12,343 nt of DNA, from contig CAYNOU010000070.1 in NCBI GenBank assembly GCA_964398885.1, forward strand, positions 1 to 12,343, given 5' to 3'. The DNA is from JAGMCF01 sp964398885. GTDB lineage: Bacteria > Cloacimonadota > Cloacimonadia > JGIOTU-2. Position 1 is the stretch's first letter; the number at the start of each line of letters is the position of its first letter. A program made the translations under genes and the position numbers. The notes under the pieces are model-generated. The model was not told the origin of the DNA. It saw only the letters and a program-made list of their open reading frames with translations, and did not search any database. Below, one piece after another: positions 1-5,956 of the stretch.

Positions 1-1
1 C

Positions 2-208
2 TTTCTACATAATGAAAATCTGGATTTCTTTTACTGTGCAAAAGATTTTAAAGATAATAACGAAAAAATGAGAAGTTTTGTAAAAGTTTTGATTAATAGA
101 GAAATTAATGAATCTAAGAAATTAGAAAAAGTACATTTTGAAAATAAGAAATATGATACATTCAGTACTAAAATGGAGTTAAAATATGGAAGAGATTTCA
201 ATAGATAA
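2..208 (+). CDS. Unrecognised protein, C-terminal fragment (5' end outside window)
   Basis: A reading frame open from the left edge runs 68 codons to a TAA at 206-208. In sequence this AT-rich, so long a stretch without stops is unlikely by chance, so I read it as the tail of a real gene. The visible part is lysine-, asparagine- and phenylalanine-rich (it begins FLHNENLDFFYCAKDF and ends MELKYGRDFNR) and has no motif I recognise. It overlaps the next gene by 23 nt in a different frame, and the GGAG that serves that gene lies inside it at 175-178, so the two are probably translationally coupled in one operon. Function unknown. Confidence 0.55.
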   Translation, partial: FLHNENLDFFYCAKDFKDNNEKMRSFVKVLINREINESKKLEKVHFENKKYDTFSTKMELKYGRDFNR

Positions 209-782
209 AATTATTACTGATGAAAAAAAGATAAAATCTAATTCAGAAGAATTAAAAAAAGATTATCATTTAAGTTATAAAGAGTTTATAAAGTATTTTT
301 CAAACCTAAAAAAAATAACAAAGCATAATTACATAATTGGAATAAATTTTACTTATGGCTGGATGCCTACAATTTTCCATTTCAAAAATTGTGTTTCAAA
401 AAATAAGATAGATGAAATCGTTAAAATACTTAATAATGTAAAAGACGGAATAACTATATCAAAACAAGATATTGAATACTTAGTTAAAGTTAATAATAAT
501 TCTTTAGTTGGTACATCAAAATTACTACATTTTATTAATCCAAATAATTACATAATTTTGGATAGCAGAGTATATTATTATGTTAACAATGGGAAGGTAA
601 ATTATTATCAGTTAAATAAAGTTGAGAATTATCTACAATTCCTTAATAATTGTAAACAAATAATAAACGATAATAGATTTAAAGAAGTATATGAATCTAT
701 GATTAAGAAGGTTGGCTATAAAATTTCTTCATATCGTGCATTAGAATTAATTATGTTTATTAATTCAAAACTAAATAAATAA
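186..782 (+). CDS. Hypothetical protein with SKLLHFINP...LDSR motif
   Basis: A 198-aa, soluble-looking, Lys/Asn/Ile-rich protein without signal peptide or membrane segment. The start is supported by GGAG at 175-178, seven bases before the ATG. The most distinctive part is SKLLHFINP at residues 111-119 followed by ILDSRVYYY at 124-132. This 'SKLLHF.P....I.DSR' pattern recalls a group of small accessory-region proteins often left as hypothetical, possibly with a helix-hairpin-helix-like fold; that resemblance is from memory and weak. It overlaps the gene before it and lies 10 nt from the PD-(D/E)XK gene after it, so the three form a likely operon. Composition is visibly more AT-rich than the chaperone/mfd block, consistent with acquired DNA. 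No function assigned. Confidence 0.75.
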   Translation: MEEISIDKIITDEKKIKSNSEELKKDYHLSYKEFIKYFSNLKKITKHNYIIGINFTYGWMPTIFHFKNCVSKNKIDEIVKILNNVKDGITISKQDIEYLVKVNNNSLVGTSKLLHFINPNNYIILDSRVYYYVNNGKVNYYQLNKVENYLQFLNNCKQIINDNRFKEVYESMIKKVGYKISSYRALELIMFINSKLNK

Positions 783-792
783 TAAGGCAGCC

Positions 793-1305
793 ATGAAGAT
801 AAAAAAAATATGCCAAGACCTTTTAGAAATGGCTAAAAATATCTATTCTGAACTTGGAGGAGGATTTAACGAAACTGTAAATCAAAATGCTCTGGCAATA
901 GAATTAAGGGAAAATAAAATTAATTATCTCAAAGAGGTAAATATTGAAATTTTCTATAAAGGTAATTCAATTGGAACTGACCGTCCCGATTTCGTTTTAT
1001 TGGCTTCAAAAAAGAAAGATTGGAATTTAACAGAACCAATTGTTCTTGAAACGAAGGTTTCTTCAAAACTTACTAATGACAATCGGCAGCAGTTGAAGAG
1101 TTATCTAAAATCATTTCCTCATAATAAAAATTCTTTACTAAAAAGCATTAATAAGGGAATACTTTTAAATTTCTTAAAAACTGAAGATTTTAAGAATAAA
1201 GATGAAGAAAGTGAGAAACCAAAAATTGAAATAGAATTTTGGAGTTATGTCAGGGATAGTAATGAAATGGAGATAAAATTCAAATTACCAAATTCTGATG
1301 ATTAG
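793..1305 (+). CDS. GxxExxY-family PD-(D/E)XK nuclease-fold protein
   Basis: 170 aa, matching the GxxExxY family (PDDEXK_3). In order: the family signature region LGGGFNETVN at residues 21-30, where the motif reads G-F-N-E-T-V-N (the usual final Tyr is Asn); a nuclease-fold core with RPDFVLL at 64-70 (Asp66); the ExK pair in IVLETKV at 83-89 (Glu86, Lys88); and the family's following QLKSYL at 100-105. The catalytic Asp/Glu/Lys set therefore appears complete. The acidic/basic tail after about residue 125 (KTEDFKNKDEESEKPK) looks longer than is usual for the family. The biological role of GxxExxY proteins is not settled; a nucleic-acid-cleaving or processing role is inferred only from the fold. 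It sits 10 nt after the preceding gene and probably shares its transcript. Confidence 0.85.
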   Translation: MKIKKICQDLLEMAKNIYSELGGGFNETVNQNALAIELRENKINYLKEVNIEIFYKGNSIGTDRPDFVLLASKKKDWNLTEPIVLETKVSSKLTNDNRQQLKSYLKSFPHNKNSLLKSINKGILLNFLKTEDFKNKDEESEKPKIEIEFWSYVRDSNEMEIKFKLPNSDD

Positions 1306-1334
1306 AATATTTTTTTAAAATGTAATAAAATATT
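1306..1334. terminator. Weak AT-only hairpin between convergent genes
   Basis: AATATTTT at 1306-1313 pairs with AAAATATT at 1327-1334, with T-rich sequence inside. It lies immediately after the stop of the PD-(D/E)XK gene and faces the end of the DUF2283 gene, a place where a bidirectional terminator would be expected. The stem has no G-C pairs, so it would be weak; the call rests mainly on position. Confidence 0.2.
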
Positions 1335-1347
1335 TATTTCGATTAAC

Positions 1348-1372
1348 TTAATACACCTTTACAAATATCTCT
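1348..1372 (-). repeat. 25-bp direct repeat, copy of surA 3' end (distal copy)
   Basis: This stretch matches 1928-1952 at 24 of 25 positions (only 1360 T versus 1940 C differs). Read on the - strand it encodes EIFVKVY plus the TAA stop, the exact C-terminus of the neighbouring surA gene, but here it lies beyond the DUF2283 gene with no surA frame attached. The two copies are 580 bp apart and bracket the two-gene module. Confidence 0.85.
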
Positions 1373-1386
1373 CCGAGCAAGTTATC

Positions 1387-1617
1387 TTACAAGCGGGAAC
1401 TTGCATTAAGTATAGTGACCCCTACGATTTTTCCTTTTTCATATCTAACAATTATATCATCGTCAGTAAGTTCAGAATCATCAGCATGGCTTGGCTTTTT
1501 GAAGTTAATATACAAAACATCAGCTCCTTTATCGTATGTTGTCCAAATCCTTGAATATGGTATATTTAAAACCTGTGGTACAAAGCTCAATATATTTTTT
1601 ACCTTTATTTCTTCCAT
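1387..1617 (-). CDS. DUF2283 family protein (putative antitoxin-like partner)
   Basis: 76 aa, close to a full-length DUF2283 domain. Visible family features are the central YDKGADVLYI at residues 28-37, the acidic DDDIIVRY at 52-59, and the closing GVTILNASSRL at 66-76, equivalent to the usual 'G.EILNAS'. The ATG at 1615-1617 is preceded by AAGGAAG, and its first 13 nt overlap the end of the upstream gene, so translation is probably coupled. DUF2283 proteins are small, have no proven activity, and frequently sit beside small nuclease-like or DUF4258-like proteins, which is why an antitoxin role is often suspected. That role here is inference from the pairing. Confidence 0.85.
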   Translation of the reverse strand: MEEIKVKNILSFVPQVLNIPYSRIWTTYDKGADVLYINFKKPSHADDSELTDDDIIVRYEKGKIVGVTILNASSRL

Positions 1618-1910
1618 ATTATCTTCCTTCTTTCAAGTTGTTTTTTTCGTCTTGTTAAAAATGCAGTAATAACAAATCCATCTTCCTTATTTAACTCACG
1701 ATATATAACAACTAAATACTTTCCGTTTTCAATTTCTCTTAATGCTATACATTCTCCTGCGTTACCTTCATATATTATCTCAGGCTCCTCCACTGTTTCA
1801 AGAACATCAAAATAATATCCTGCCATCTCTGAATGCTCTTCAGTAATATGGAACCATCTTTCCTCGGTTAATCTTATAGGTATATTTTTTATTGATTTTA
1901 CAACTTCCAT
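1605..1910 (-). CDS. HITEEH-type small protein, putative toxin of TA-like pair
   Basis: 101 aa, soluble, mixed charge. I recognise the general pattern R-W-x-H-I-T-E-E-H (residues 18-26, His21 and His26), then LETVEEPEIIYEGNAGE (37-53), YLVVIYRE (65-72), DGFVITAF (77-84) and TRR (86-88). Proteins of this shape are usually annotated as hypothetical and recur next to DUF2283 genes; the layout is reminiscent of small RelE/BECR-like or DUF4258-like nucleases, but I cannot confirm the fold. The following DUF2283 gene overlaps its 3' end by 13 nt, typical of a two-gene toxin-antitoxin operon. It starts only 17 nt after the surA stop. A clear Shine-Dalgarno is lacking (GGATAAAG before the ATG), so it may depend on read-through from the chaperone operon. 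Confidence 0.75.
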   Translation of the reverse strand: MEVVKSIKNIPIRLTEERWFHITEEHSEMAGYYFDVLETVEEPEIIYEGNAGECIALREIENGKYLVVIYRELNKEDGFVITAFLTRRKKQLERRKIIWKK

Positions 1911-1927
1911 ACTTTATCCATTTTATA

Positions 1928-1952
1928 TTAATACACCTTCACAAATATCTCT
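1928..1952 (-). repeat. 25-bp direct repeat, genuine surA 3' end (proximal copy)
   Basis: This is the last part of the surA coding sequence (codons for EIFVKVY and the TAA stop). Its near-perfect copy lies at 1348-1372 on the far side of the two-gene module. The pair looks like a target duplication or an att-type repeat that kept the surA terminus intact. Confidence 0.85.
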
Positions 1953-3187
1953 TTTCTCAAATCCTGAAGCCATTTTTCAAGAGCATTTTGTCGTTTCTGC
2001 TCTAATGCTAGATTTTCTATCTGCTGAGAAATCTCATCATATTCATAAGGTCTTGGTTCAACATATCCAAAATTTTTGAAAATATAATAACCACCATCAA
2101 TTTCAACAACTTCTGAATATTCATTCTCTTTTAGGGCTTTTATCACATCTCCAAAAGAAGGTATCTTTTCTAACTGACTAACTGGATATTCCTGAATGAT
2201 TTTAAATTTTTTCCCAACCCCTGTGGTATCTGAATATTGTTCTGCAAGTTTGATAAAATCAGCACCATTTTTCAGCTTTTTATAAATATCATTAATTTTC
2301 TGTTTTGCTTCTATCGTATCCTGCTTAGTTGCTTCCGCTCTAATCAAAATATGATGAGCATGCACTTCACCATCCCGTTTGTCATCAACACGAATTAGGT
2401 GGTAGCCGAATTCAGTTTCTACTGGGTCATTAATCTCCCCGATACTTAAAGAAAATGCTGACTCTTCAAAAGGTTTAACCATATCTCCGCGAGCAAAGTA
2501 TCCCAAATCTCCTCCATTATCAGCAGTGGGACATTCGGAATATTTTTTTGCCAGCTCTTCAAAATCACCGTTCATATCTAACTGTGATTTAATATCTTGA
2601 ATCTTTTTTAATGCTTCGTCTAAACCCTTCTGGCTTACCTTTGGTTTGATAATAATCTGACCAATTTTTACCATTTCTGGACGAAGAGGAAGACTATCAA
2701 TATGTGTCTGATAAAAATTTCTTTTTTCATATTCTGAAATAGAGATTTTAGAGTAAACCGCTTGATTTAAAATTGTTTCTTTTACAATCTGTTTAGAAAT
2801 CTCTTCTCTATATTGTTCCTTTAGTTTTTCCAATGTCAAACCTTCATTTTGTAAAGCTAAAAAGAACTGTTCGGGTGAACTAAATTGTGCCTGAAGGTTA
2901 TTAATAACCTGTTCTAATCGCATCTTAATTTCTGCATCTTGAGCAACGATTCCTTCTTGTTTTGCCTTTTCTAAAATCAGCTTTTCGCCAATTAGCATTT
3001 GCAGGACATCATCTTCCGTTATGTTAGAAGGTTGTTGAGATGCGGACATCCATTGCTCATAGAATCCTTTCACCTCTGATTTGAGAATAGTCTCATTTCC
3101 TACAACTGCGGCAATCTCATCCACTTCTTCGGCTAATAAAGTGGTGCATAAAAGCACTATTAAAAGTGCAATATAGATTTTTTTCAT
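1928..3187 (-). CDS. surA: SurA-like periplasmic peptidyl-prolyl isomerase/chaperone
   Basis: 419 aa from the start chosen here, close to E. coli SurA (428). Residues 1-19 are a Sec signal peptide ending LLA. A SurA N-terminal chaperone domain follows (about 20-165), then a good parvulin domain (about 172-268, with NGDFEELAKKYSECPTADNG and FGYHLIRV) and a second, more divergent one (about 275-370, starting HAHHILI), then a C-terminal helix (380-419). It should bind unfolded outer-membrane proteins in the periplasm and isomerise X-Pro bonds. A longer in-frame start at 3256 would add a run of FNQ repeats encoded by the intergenic nonamer array. I reject it because AAGGAGA at 3191-3197 sits just before the internal ATG and the signal peptide begins there. 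The last 25 bp are duplicated at 1348-1372. Confidence 0.9.
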   Translation of the reverse strand: MKKIYIALLIVLLCTTLLAEEVDEIAAVVGNETILKSEVKGFYEQWMSASQQPSNITEDDVLQMLIGEKLILEKAKQEGIVAQDAEIKMRLEQVINNLQAQFSSPEQFFLALQNEGLTLEKLKEQYREEISKQIVKETILNQAVYSKISISEYEKRNFYQTHIDSLPLRPEMVKIGQIIIKPKVSQKGLDEALKKIQDIKSQLDMNGDFEELAKKYSECPTADNGGDLGYFARGDMVKPFEESAFSLSIGEINDPVETEFGYHLIRVDDKRDGEVHAHHILIRAEATKQDTIEAKQKINDIYKKLKNGADFIKLAEQYSDTTGVGKKFKIIQEYPVSQLEKIPSFGDVIKALKENEYSEVVEIDGGYYIFKNFGYVEPRPYEYDEISQQIENLALEQKRQNALEKWLQDLRKEIFVKVY

Positions 3188-3190
3188 CTT

Positions 3191-3197
3191 TCTCCTT
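3191..3197 (-). promoter_or_regulatory. Ribosome binding site fixing the surA start
   Basis: AAGGAGA on the - strand, four bases before the ATG at 3185-3187. It decides the start in favour of the shorter reading over the upstream ATG at 3254-3256, which lies inside repeat DNA. The repeat array starts only a few bases upstream, so an array hairpin could affect access to this site. Confidence 0.85.
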
Positions 3198-3204
3198 TTA
3201 GTTT

Positions 3205-3298
3205 GGTTGAACTGGTTAAACTGGTTGAACTGGTTGAATTTGTTGAACTGTTTCAACTGATTTTTAACCGATTCAACTGATTTAACCGATTCAACTAG
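3205..3298. repeat. Nonamer array, left (surA side)
   Basis: Five consecutive 9-nt units GGTTGAACT, GGTTAAACT, GGTTGAACT, GGTTGAATT, TGTTGAACT occupy 3205-3249. They are followed by units of opposite sense: TTCAACTGA (3252-3260), an 11-nt variant (3261-3271), TTCAACTGA (3272-3280), TTTAACCGA (3281-3289) and TTCAACTAG (3290-3298). The two halves can fold on each other, and a perfect 14-bp palindrome TTCAACTAGTTGAA closes the inner edge (3290-3303). The four-helix-bundle gene's last codons and stop lie in this array. Confidence 0.9.
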
Positions 3299-3674
3299 TT
3301 GAACCTGGTTTACTATTCATACAATTCTTAATATAATTAATGTATGCATTAAGTTGTTTTACAAAAGGGATTAAAAAATTTTCAATATTATCTTTTTCTT
3401 TCCCAATTATTAAATTTCTTGTATATGCTTTTCTTAACCAATCTTTTGTTTCTTCAAATGATCCCCTTGAGTAATAGCAAAATTTAAGATTTTCCTTATA
3501 ATGAAACCGTCCATATCCCTCTGCAATATTTGCTGAGATTGAATCTGCTGCTTGTACTAACTGAATTCCAACTGTTCTTTTAGAAAAACTGTCCCATCCT
3601 TTGCATATTTCCCATATAAGATTGGAAAAGTTTAATGCTTCTACATATACTTTCAAATCTCGTATGTCTTCCAT
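3291..3674 (-). CDS. Four-helix-bundle protein, 23S rRNA intervening-sequence (S23/IVP) family
   Basis: 127 aa, the usual size for the TIGR02436-type four-helix-bundle family. The signature is clear: DLKVY at residues 6-10, then QLVQAADSISANIAEGYGR at 38-56, and the SRGSFEE turn at 69-75, with amphipathic helices around them. Relatives are encoded inside 23S rRNA intervening sequences, and Avd of diversity-generating retroelements has the same fold; many copies, like this one, are free-standing. A nucleic-acid-binding role is suspected for the family but the precise function is not known. GGAGGT at 3678-3683 before the ATG is a near-ideal ribosome binding site carried within the element. The last residues (GSTS) and stop come from the nonamer array, suggesting the original 3' end was overwritten or extended by repeat DNA. 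No DGR reverse transcriptase or rRNA is present. Confidence 0.88.
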   Translation of the reverse strand: MEDIRDLKVYVEALNFSNLIWEICKGWDSFSKRTVGIQLVQAADSISANIAEGYGRFHYKENLKFCYYSRGSFEETKDWLRKAYTRNLIIGKEKDNIENFLIPFVKQLNAYINYIKNCMNSKPGSTS

Positions 3675-3688
3675 AATACCTCCGATCT

Positions 3689-3764
3689 GGTTGAAATAGT
3701 TGAACTGACTGATTCAACTGATTCAACCGATTTAACTGATTCAACCGATTCAACCGATTCAACT
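3689..3764. repeat. Nonamer array, right (lipoprotein side)
   Basis: GGTTGAAAT (3689-3697) and AGTTGAACT (3698-3706), a GACT spacer, then six uninterrupted 9-nt units GATTCAACT, GATTCAACC, GATTTAACT, GATTCAACC, GATTCAACC, GATTCAACT (3711-3764). The last unit overlaps the TAG stop of the lipoprotein gene (3763-3765). The six-unit run is the near reverse complement of the run at 3205-3249, so in the transcript the two outer arrays could pair and loop out the four-helix-bundle gene. Confidence 0.9.
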
Positions 3765-4554
3765 AAAATATCTTTGCTTTATACTTTATTTTTAGACTAT
3801 CTAAGGCATTATCCAAAAAAGTCTTTCTTTTATTTTCAATTAATATAGTTTTCAATGAATCTTTAATGTTTTGAAATGGAAAGGGAACATTCTTTTTTTC
3901 TATATCTAACAATTGAACAATATTTAATTCTCCCTTATCCTTGATAATCCGAATATTCCATTTTTCCATACCCGAAAGGAAATTCCAAAATTTTTCATTG
4001 ATATCTTCTTTCCCTACAAACCTTACAACATAATCTTTGCCAAGATTCTTCGCTACAGTATAGAATGCCTCACCGCCGTTAAATAATTTTATTGCAGAAT
4101 CAGCAATAGTCCAGCTTTCTACAATAAATTTTTGAATTTTAAATATAGTAATCGGTTCAATAAACTGAGCTCTATTCAGATTGTAATATGTGAAGATTTC
4201 ATCATCATTAACATGAATTTTATCTAACTCATCAGATAAGATTTTATTTGCCAGAATAGTCTTTTTGCTGTATTTGATATTAAATTTTACATTAACTTCT
4301 TTATCTAATCCTCTTTTTTCGGCTTCATGAGAGAGAAGAGTAATCTCAATCCAATCTTTTATAATCTCATTCTTTTCATCAAGAGATGTATTTTGCCACT
4401 CCTGTTCAGTAAAAAGCGAACGAAATTCATCTTCATACAACTTTTCTCCACTCACCTCTGCAACGATTTTACCTTCTCTTTTACTACATTGGATACAAAG
4501 ACTAACAAAAATAACTAAAAATAGTAATGCTAAAACTTTATAGATATTTTTCAT
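3763..4554 (-). CDS. SurA_N-like periplasmic foldase, probable lipoprotein
   Basis: 263 aa. The N-terminus has a short basic start and a hydrophobic stretch (residues 6-19), then SLCIQCSK. Cys20 or Cys23 could be the lipidated residue, but neither lipobox is canonical, so lipid attachment is only probable. The region after it (VAEVSGEKLYEDEFRSLF... KDWIEITLLSHEAEKRGL) is the recognisable SurA/PpiC N-terminal helical pattern. A parvulin core is hard to see (VESWTIADSAIKLFNGGEAFYTVAKNLG is a possible remnant), so it may be a chaperone without isomerase activity. It overlaps the upstream parvulin gene by 17 nt and has GAGG nine bases before the ATG, so it is firmly in that operon. The stop codon TAG abuts the nonamer array. 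Confidence 0.75.
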   Translation of the reverse strand: MKNIYKVLALLFLVIFVSLCIQCSKREGKIVAEVSGEKLYEDEFRSLFTEQEWQNTSLDEKNEIIKDWIEITLLSHEAEKRGLDKEVNVKFNIKYSKKTILANKILSDELDKIHVNDDEIFTYYNLNRAQFIEPITIFKIQKFIVESWTIADSAIKLFNGGEAFYTVAKNLGKDYVVRFVGKEDINEKFWNFLSGMEKWNIRIIKDKGELNIVQLLDIEKKNVPFPFQNIKDSLKTILIENKRKTFLDNALDSLKIKYKAKIF

Positions 4555-5893
4555 ATTTCACAACCTCTATATTATAATCTTGCCTTACTTTTTCTATCCA
4601 CTTATCTTGTTTTTCTCGCCTTAATTTCATATTTATTTCGTTACGCATCCTGGGTAGAGATTTCAATTTTCCATCTTGGTAAAATTCGTCCTGATTACTT
4701 TGATAATAATTCTGAATTTCCTCATCTGAGACCTCAATTTCCTGGCTAATCACATCTTTGTATATCTCACCAAGAACAAAATCTTCCCATTTACTTTCAA
4801 ACTCCTGCTCTTGAGCCTTCCACTGACTTATAAATGTTGATGTAGTGTCAGAATGTTCTTCAATTGCAATATTGTTCAGGAATTCTTGTAGAGCAATTTG
4901 TTTTATAATCTCTTTGGTGCTTACAAATTCCATCTTATCCCTCTGTTCTTTTGTTAAGAAGTTATCAAGATACTTTTTAACAACATTATATTTTAATTTA
5001 TAATCACCATAAGTTGCAATTAAAATATCAGATTCGGTTGATGGTTTATCTTCTGAAAGTACTTCCTTTAGATTTTTGTCATAAATGGTAATTCCTGACT
5101 TAACTTTATCAAGATAATCTGTTAGGAATGCACCCCCTTTTTGGCCTCTAACCTCATTTTCAATATCTTTTTTTATCTCCTCAAATTCTGAGTCCTCATA
5201 TCTTTTTATAATATAATATCCATAAGACGATGCAATTGGTTTTGTGTATTCTCCAATTGAAAGGTCTATTGACTCGTTAGGAAACATTCGTCTTAAAGTC
5301 TCGGATTTCACAATTTCAGGTTCATTATTTGCGCCTCTATAAATCTTATCAACGAATTTGTTTCTCACATTTTCAAACTCAGCACCGGATTTCAACTTAT
5401 CATACGCTTTATATATCTTTTTCATTGCTTTTGTAGAATCCTCATCTTTTATCGGAATAAAGATAGTATTTATTTTCACAAGGGGATGTTCATGGATATA
5501 TTTTTCATAATCTTCATCAGAAATTTGGACATTGCGTTTTGATTTTTCCTCAAGCACTGTTTTTAATAGTAATTCAGTTTTTGCCATACTCTTTTGCCAG
5601 TTAAAATTTTCTCTTATTTCTGGATTTTCAAAGAAGTTATTTTTCTCTGCATAGACTTTTAGTATTTCTTTATTAATTAATTCTTGTAGTAAAAGCCTTT
5701 TATCATTCTTTGACAAATCAGAACCATATTTTTCTGCCTCGGCTTGAAGGTCTGAAATATATATGCCCTCATCATTAACCATTGCTAAAATTTTATTAGA
5801 ATCAGTTTTCATAAAATTATTTCTAATAATTAGAAATGCACAAATCACTACTAATACTACAGTAAAAATTTTGGTAGATTTTTTCATTTTCAT
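4538..5893 (-). CDS. Membrane-anchored parvulin-like peptidyl-prolyl isomerase (PpiC/SurA type)
   Basis: 451 aa. One hydrophobic segment at about residues 7-25 with no clear cleavage site suggests a signal anchor, leaving a large periplasmic part. A SurA_N-type helical region follows (about 34-125: ILAMVNDEGIYISDLQAEAEKYG, LLQELINKEILKVYAEK), then a divergent parvulin domain (about 137-232, ending LSIGEYTKPIASSYGYYIIKR) and a long helical C-terminal region with a second SurA_N-like stretch (YGDYKLKYNVVKKYLDNFL). The parvulin core lacks the usual GGDLG element, so isomerase activity is uncertain while a chaperone role is likely. AGGAG lies seven bases before the first ATG, so I keep that start rather than the ATG two codons later. 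It starts 63 nt after mfd and overlaps the lipoprotein gene. Confidence 0.85.
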   Translation of the reverse strand: MKMKKSTKIFTVVLVVICAFLIIRNNFMKTDSNKILAMVNDEGIYISDLQAEAEKYGSDLSKNDKRLLLQELINKEILKVYAEKNNFFENPEIRENFNWQKSMAKTELLLKTVLEEKSKRNVQISDEDYEKYIHEHPLVKINTIFIPIKDEDSTKAMKKIYKAYDKLKSGAEFENVRNKFVDKIYRGANNEPEIVKSETLRRMFPNESIDLSIGEYTKPIASSYGYYIIKRYEDSEFEEIKKDIENEVRGQKGGAFLTDYLDKVKSGITIYDKNLKEVLSEDKPSTESDILIATYGDYKLKYNVVKKYLDNFLTKEQRDKMEFVSTKEIIKQIALQEFLNNIAIEEHSDTTSTFISQWKAQEQEFESKWEDFVLGEIYKDVISQEIEVSDEEIQNYYQSNQDEFYQDGKLKSLPRMRNEINMKLRREKQDKWIEKVRQDYNIEVVKYEKYL

Positions 5894-5956
5894 CTAATTG
5901 CTCCTAAATCACAACAAAAAACCTTATGAAAGTTTTAAGTTTATGTGAAGAAATAA

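Larger units (their letters stand above)
3205..3764 (-). mobile_element. Candidate IVS-like element: four-helix-bundle gene between inverted nonamer arrays
   Basis: A 560-bp unit made of one four-helix-bundle gene and two arrays of a 9-nt repeat in opposite orientation at its outer ends: GGTTGAACT-type units at the left, GATTCAACC-type units (the near reverse complement) at the right. Each array also contains inverted copies of its own unit on the inner side. The right end meets the TAG stop of the lipoprotein gene; the left end stops a few bases before the surA ribosome binding site. TTTTAGTT occurs just outside the left array (3196-3203) and, inverted, across the right boundary (3761-3768), so the ends themselves look like terminal inverted repeats. 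The unit separates two genes that would otherwise be adjacent. Confidence 0.55.

Noticed and set aside
3188..3256. Longer surA start giving an FNQ-repeat N-terminus
   Set aside because: The extension is repeat DNA in frame by chance. The signal peptide and AAGGAGA place the start at 3187.
3291..3674. Diversity-generating retroelement accessory gene (Avd)
   Set aside because: The fold family is shared, but there is no reverse transcriptase, template repeat or variable repeat in the window.
3580..3762. 60-aa open frame rich in Asn-Arg-Leu-Asn-Gln repeats on the - strand
   Set aside because: Its first part is the translated nonamer array and the rest is an out-of-frame reading of the four-helix-bundle gene, which has its own strong ribosome binding site.
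3205..3764. CRISPR-like array
   Set aside because: The repeats are 9 nt, contiguous and without unique spacers, and no cas gene is present.
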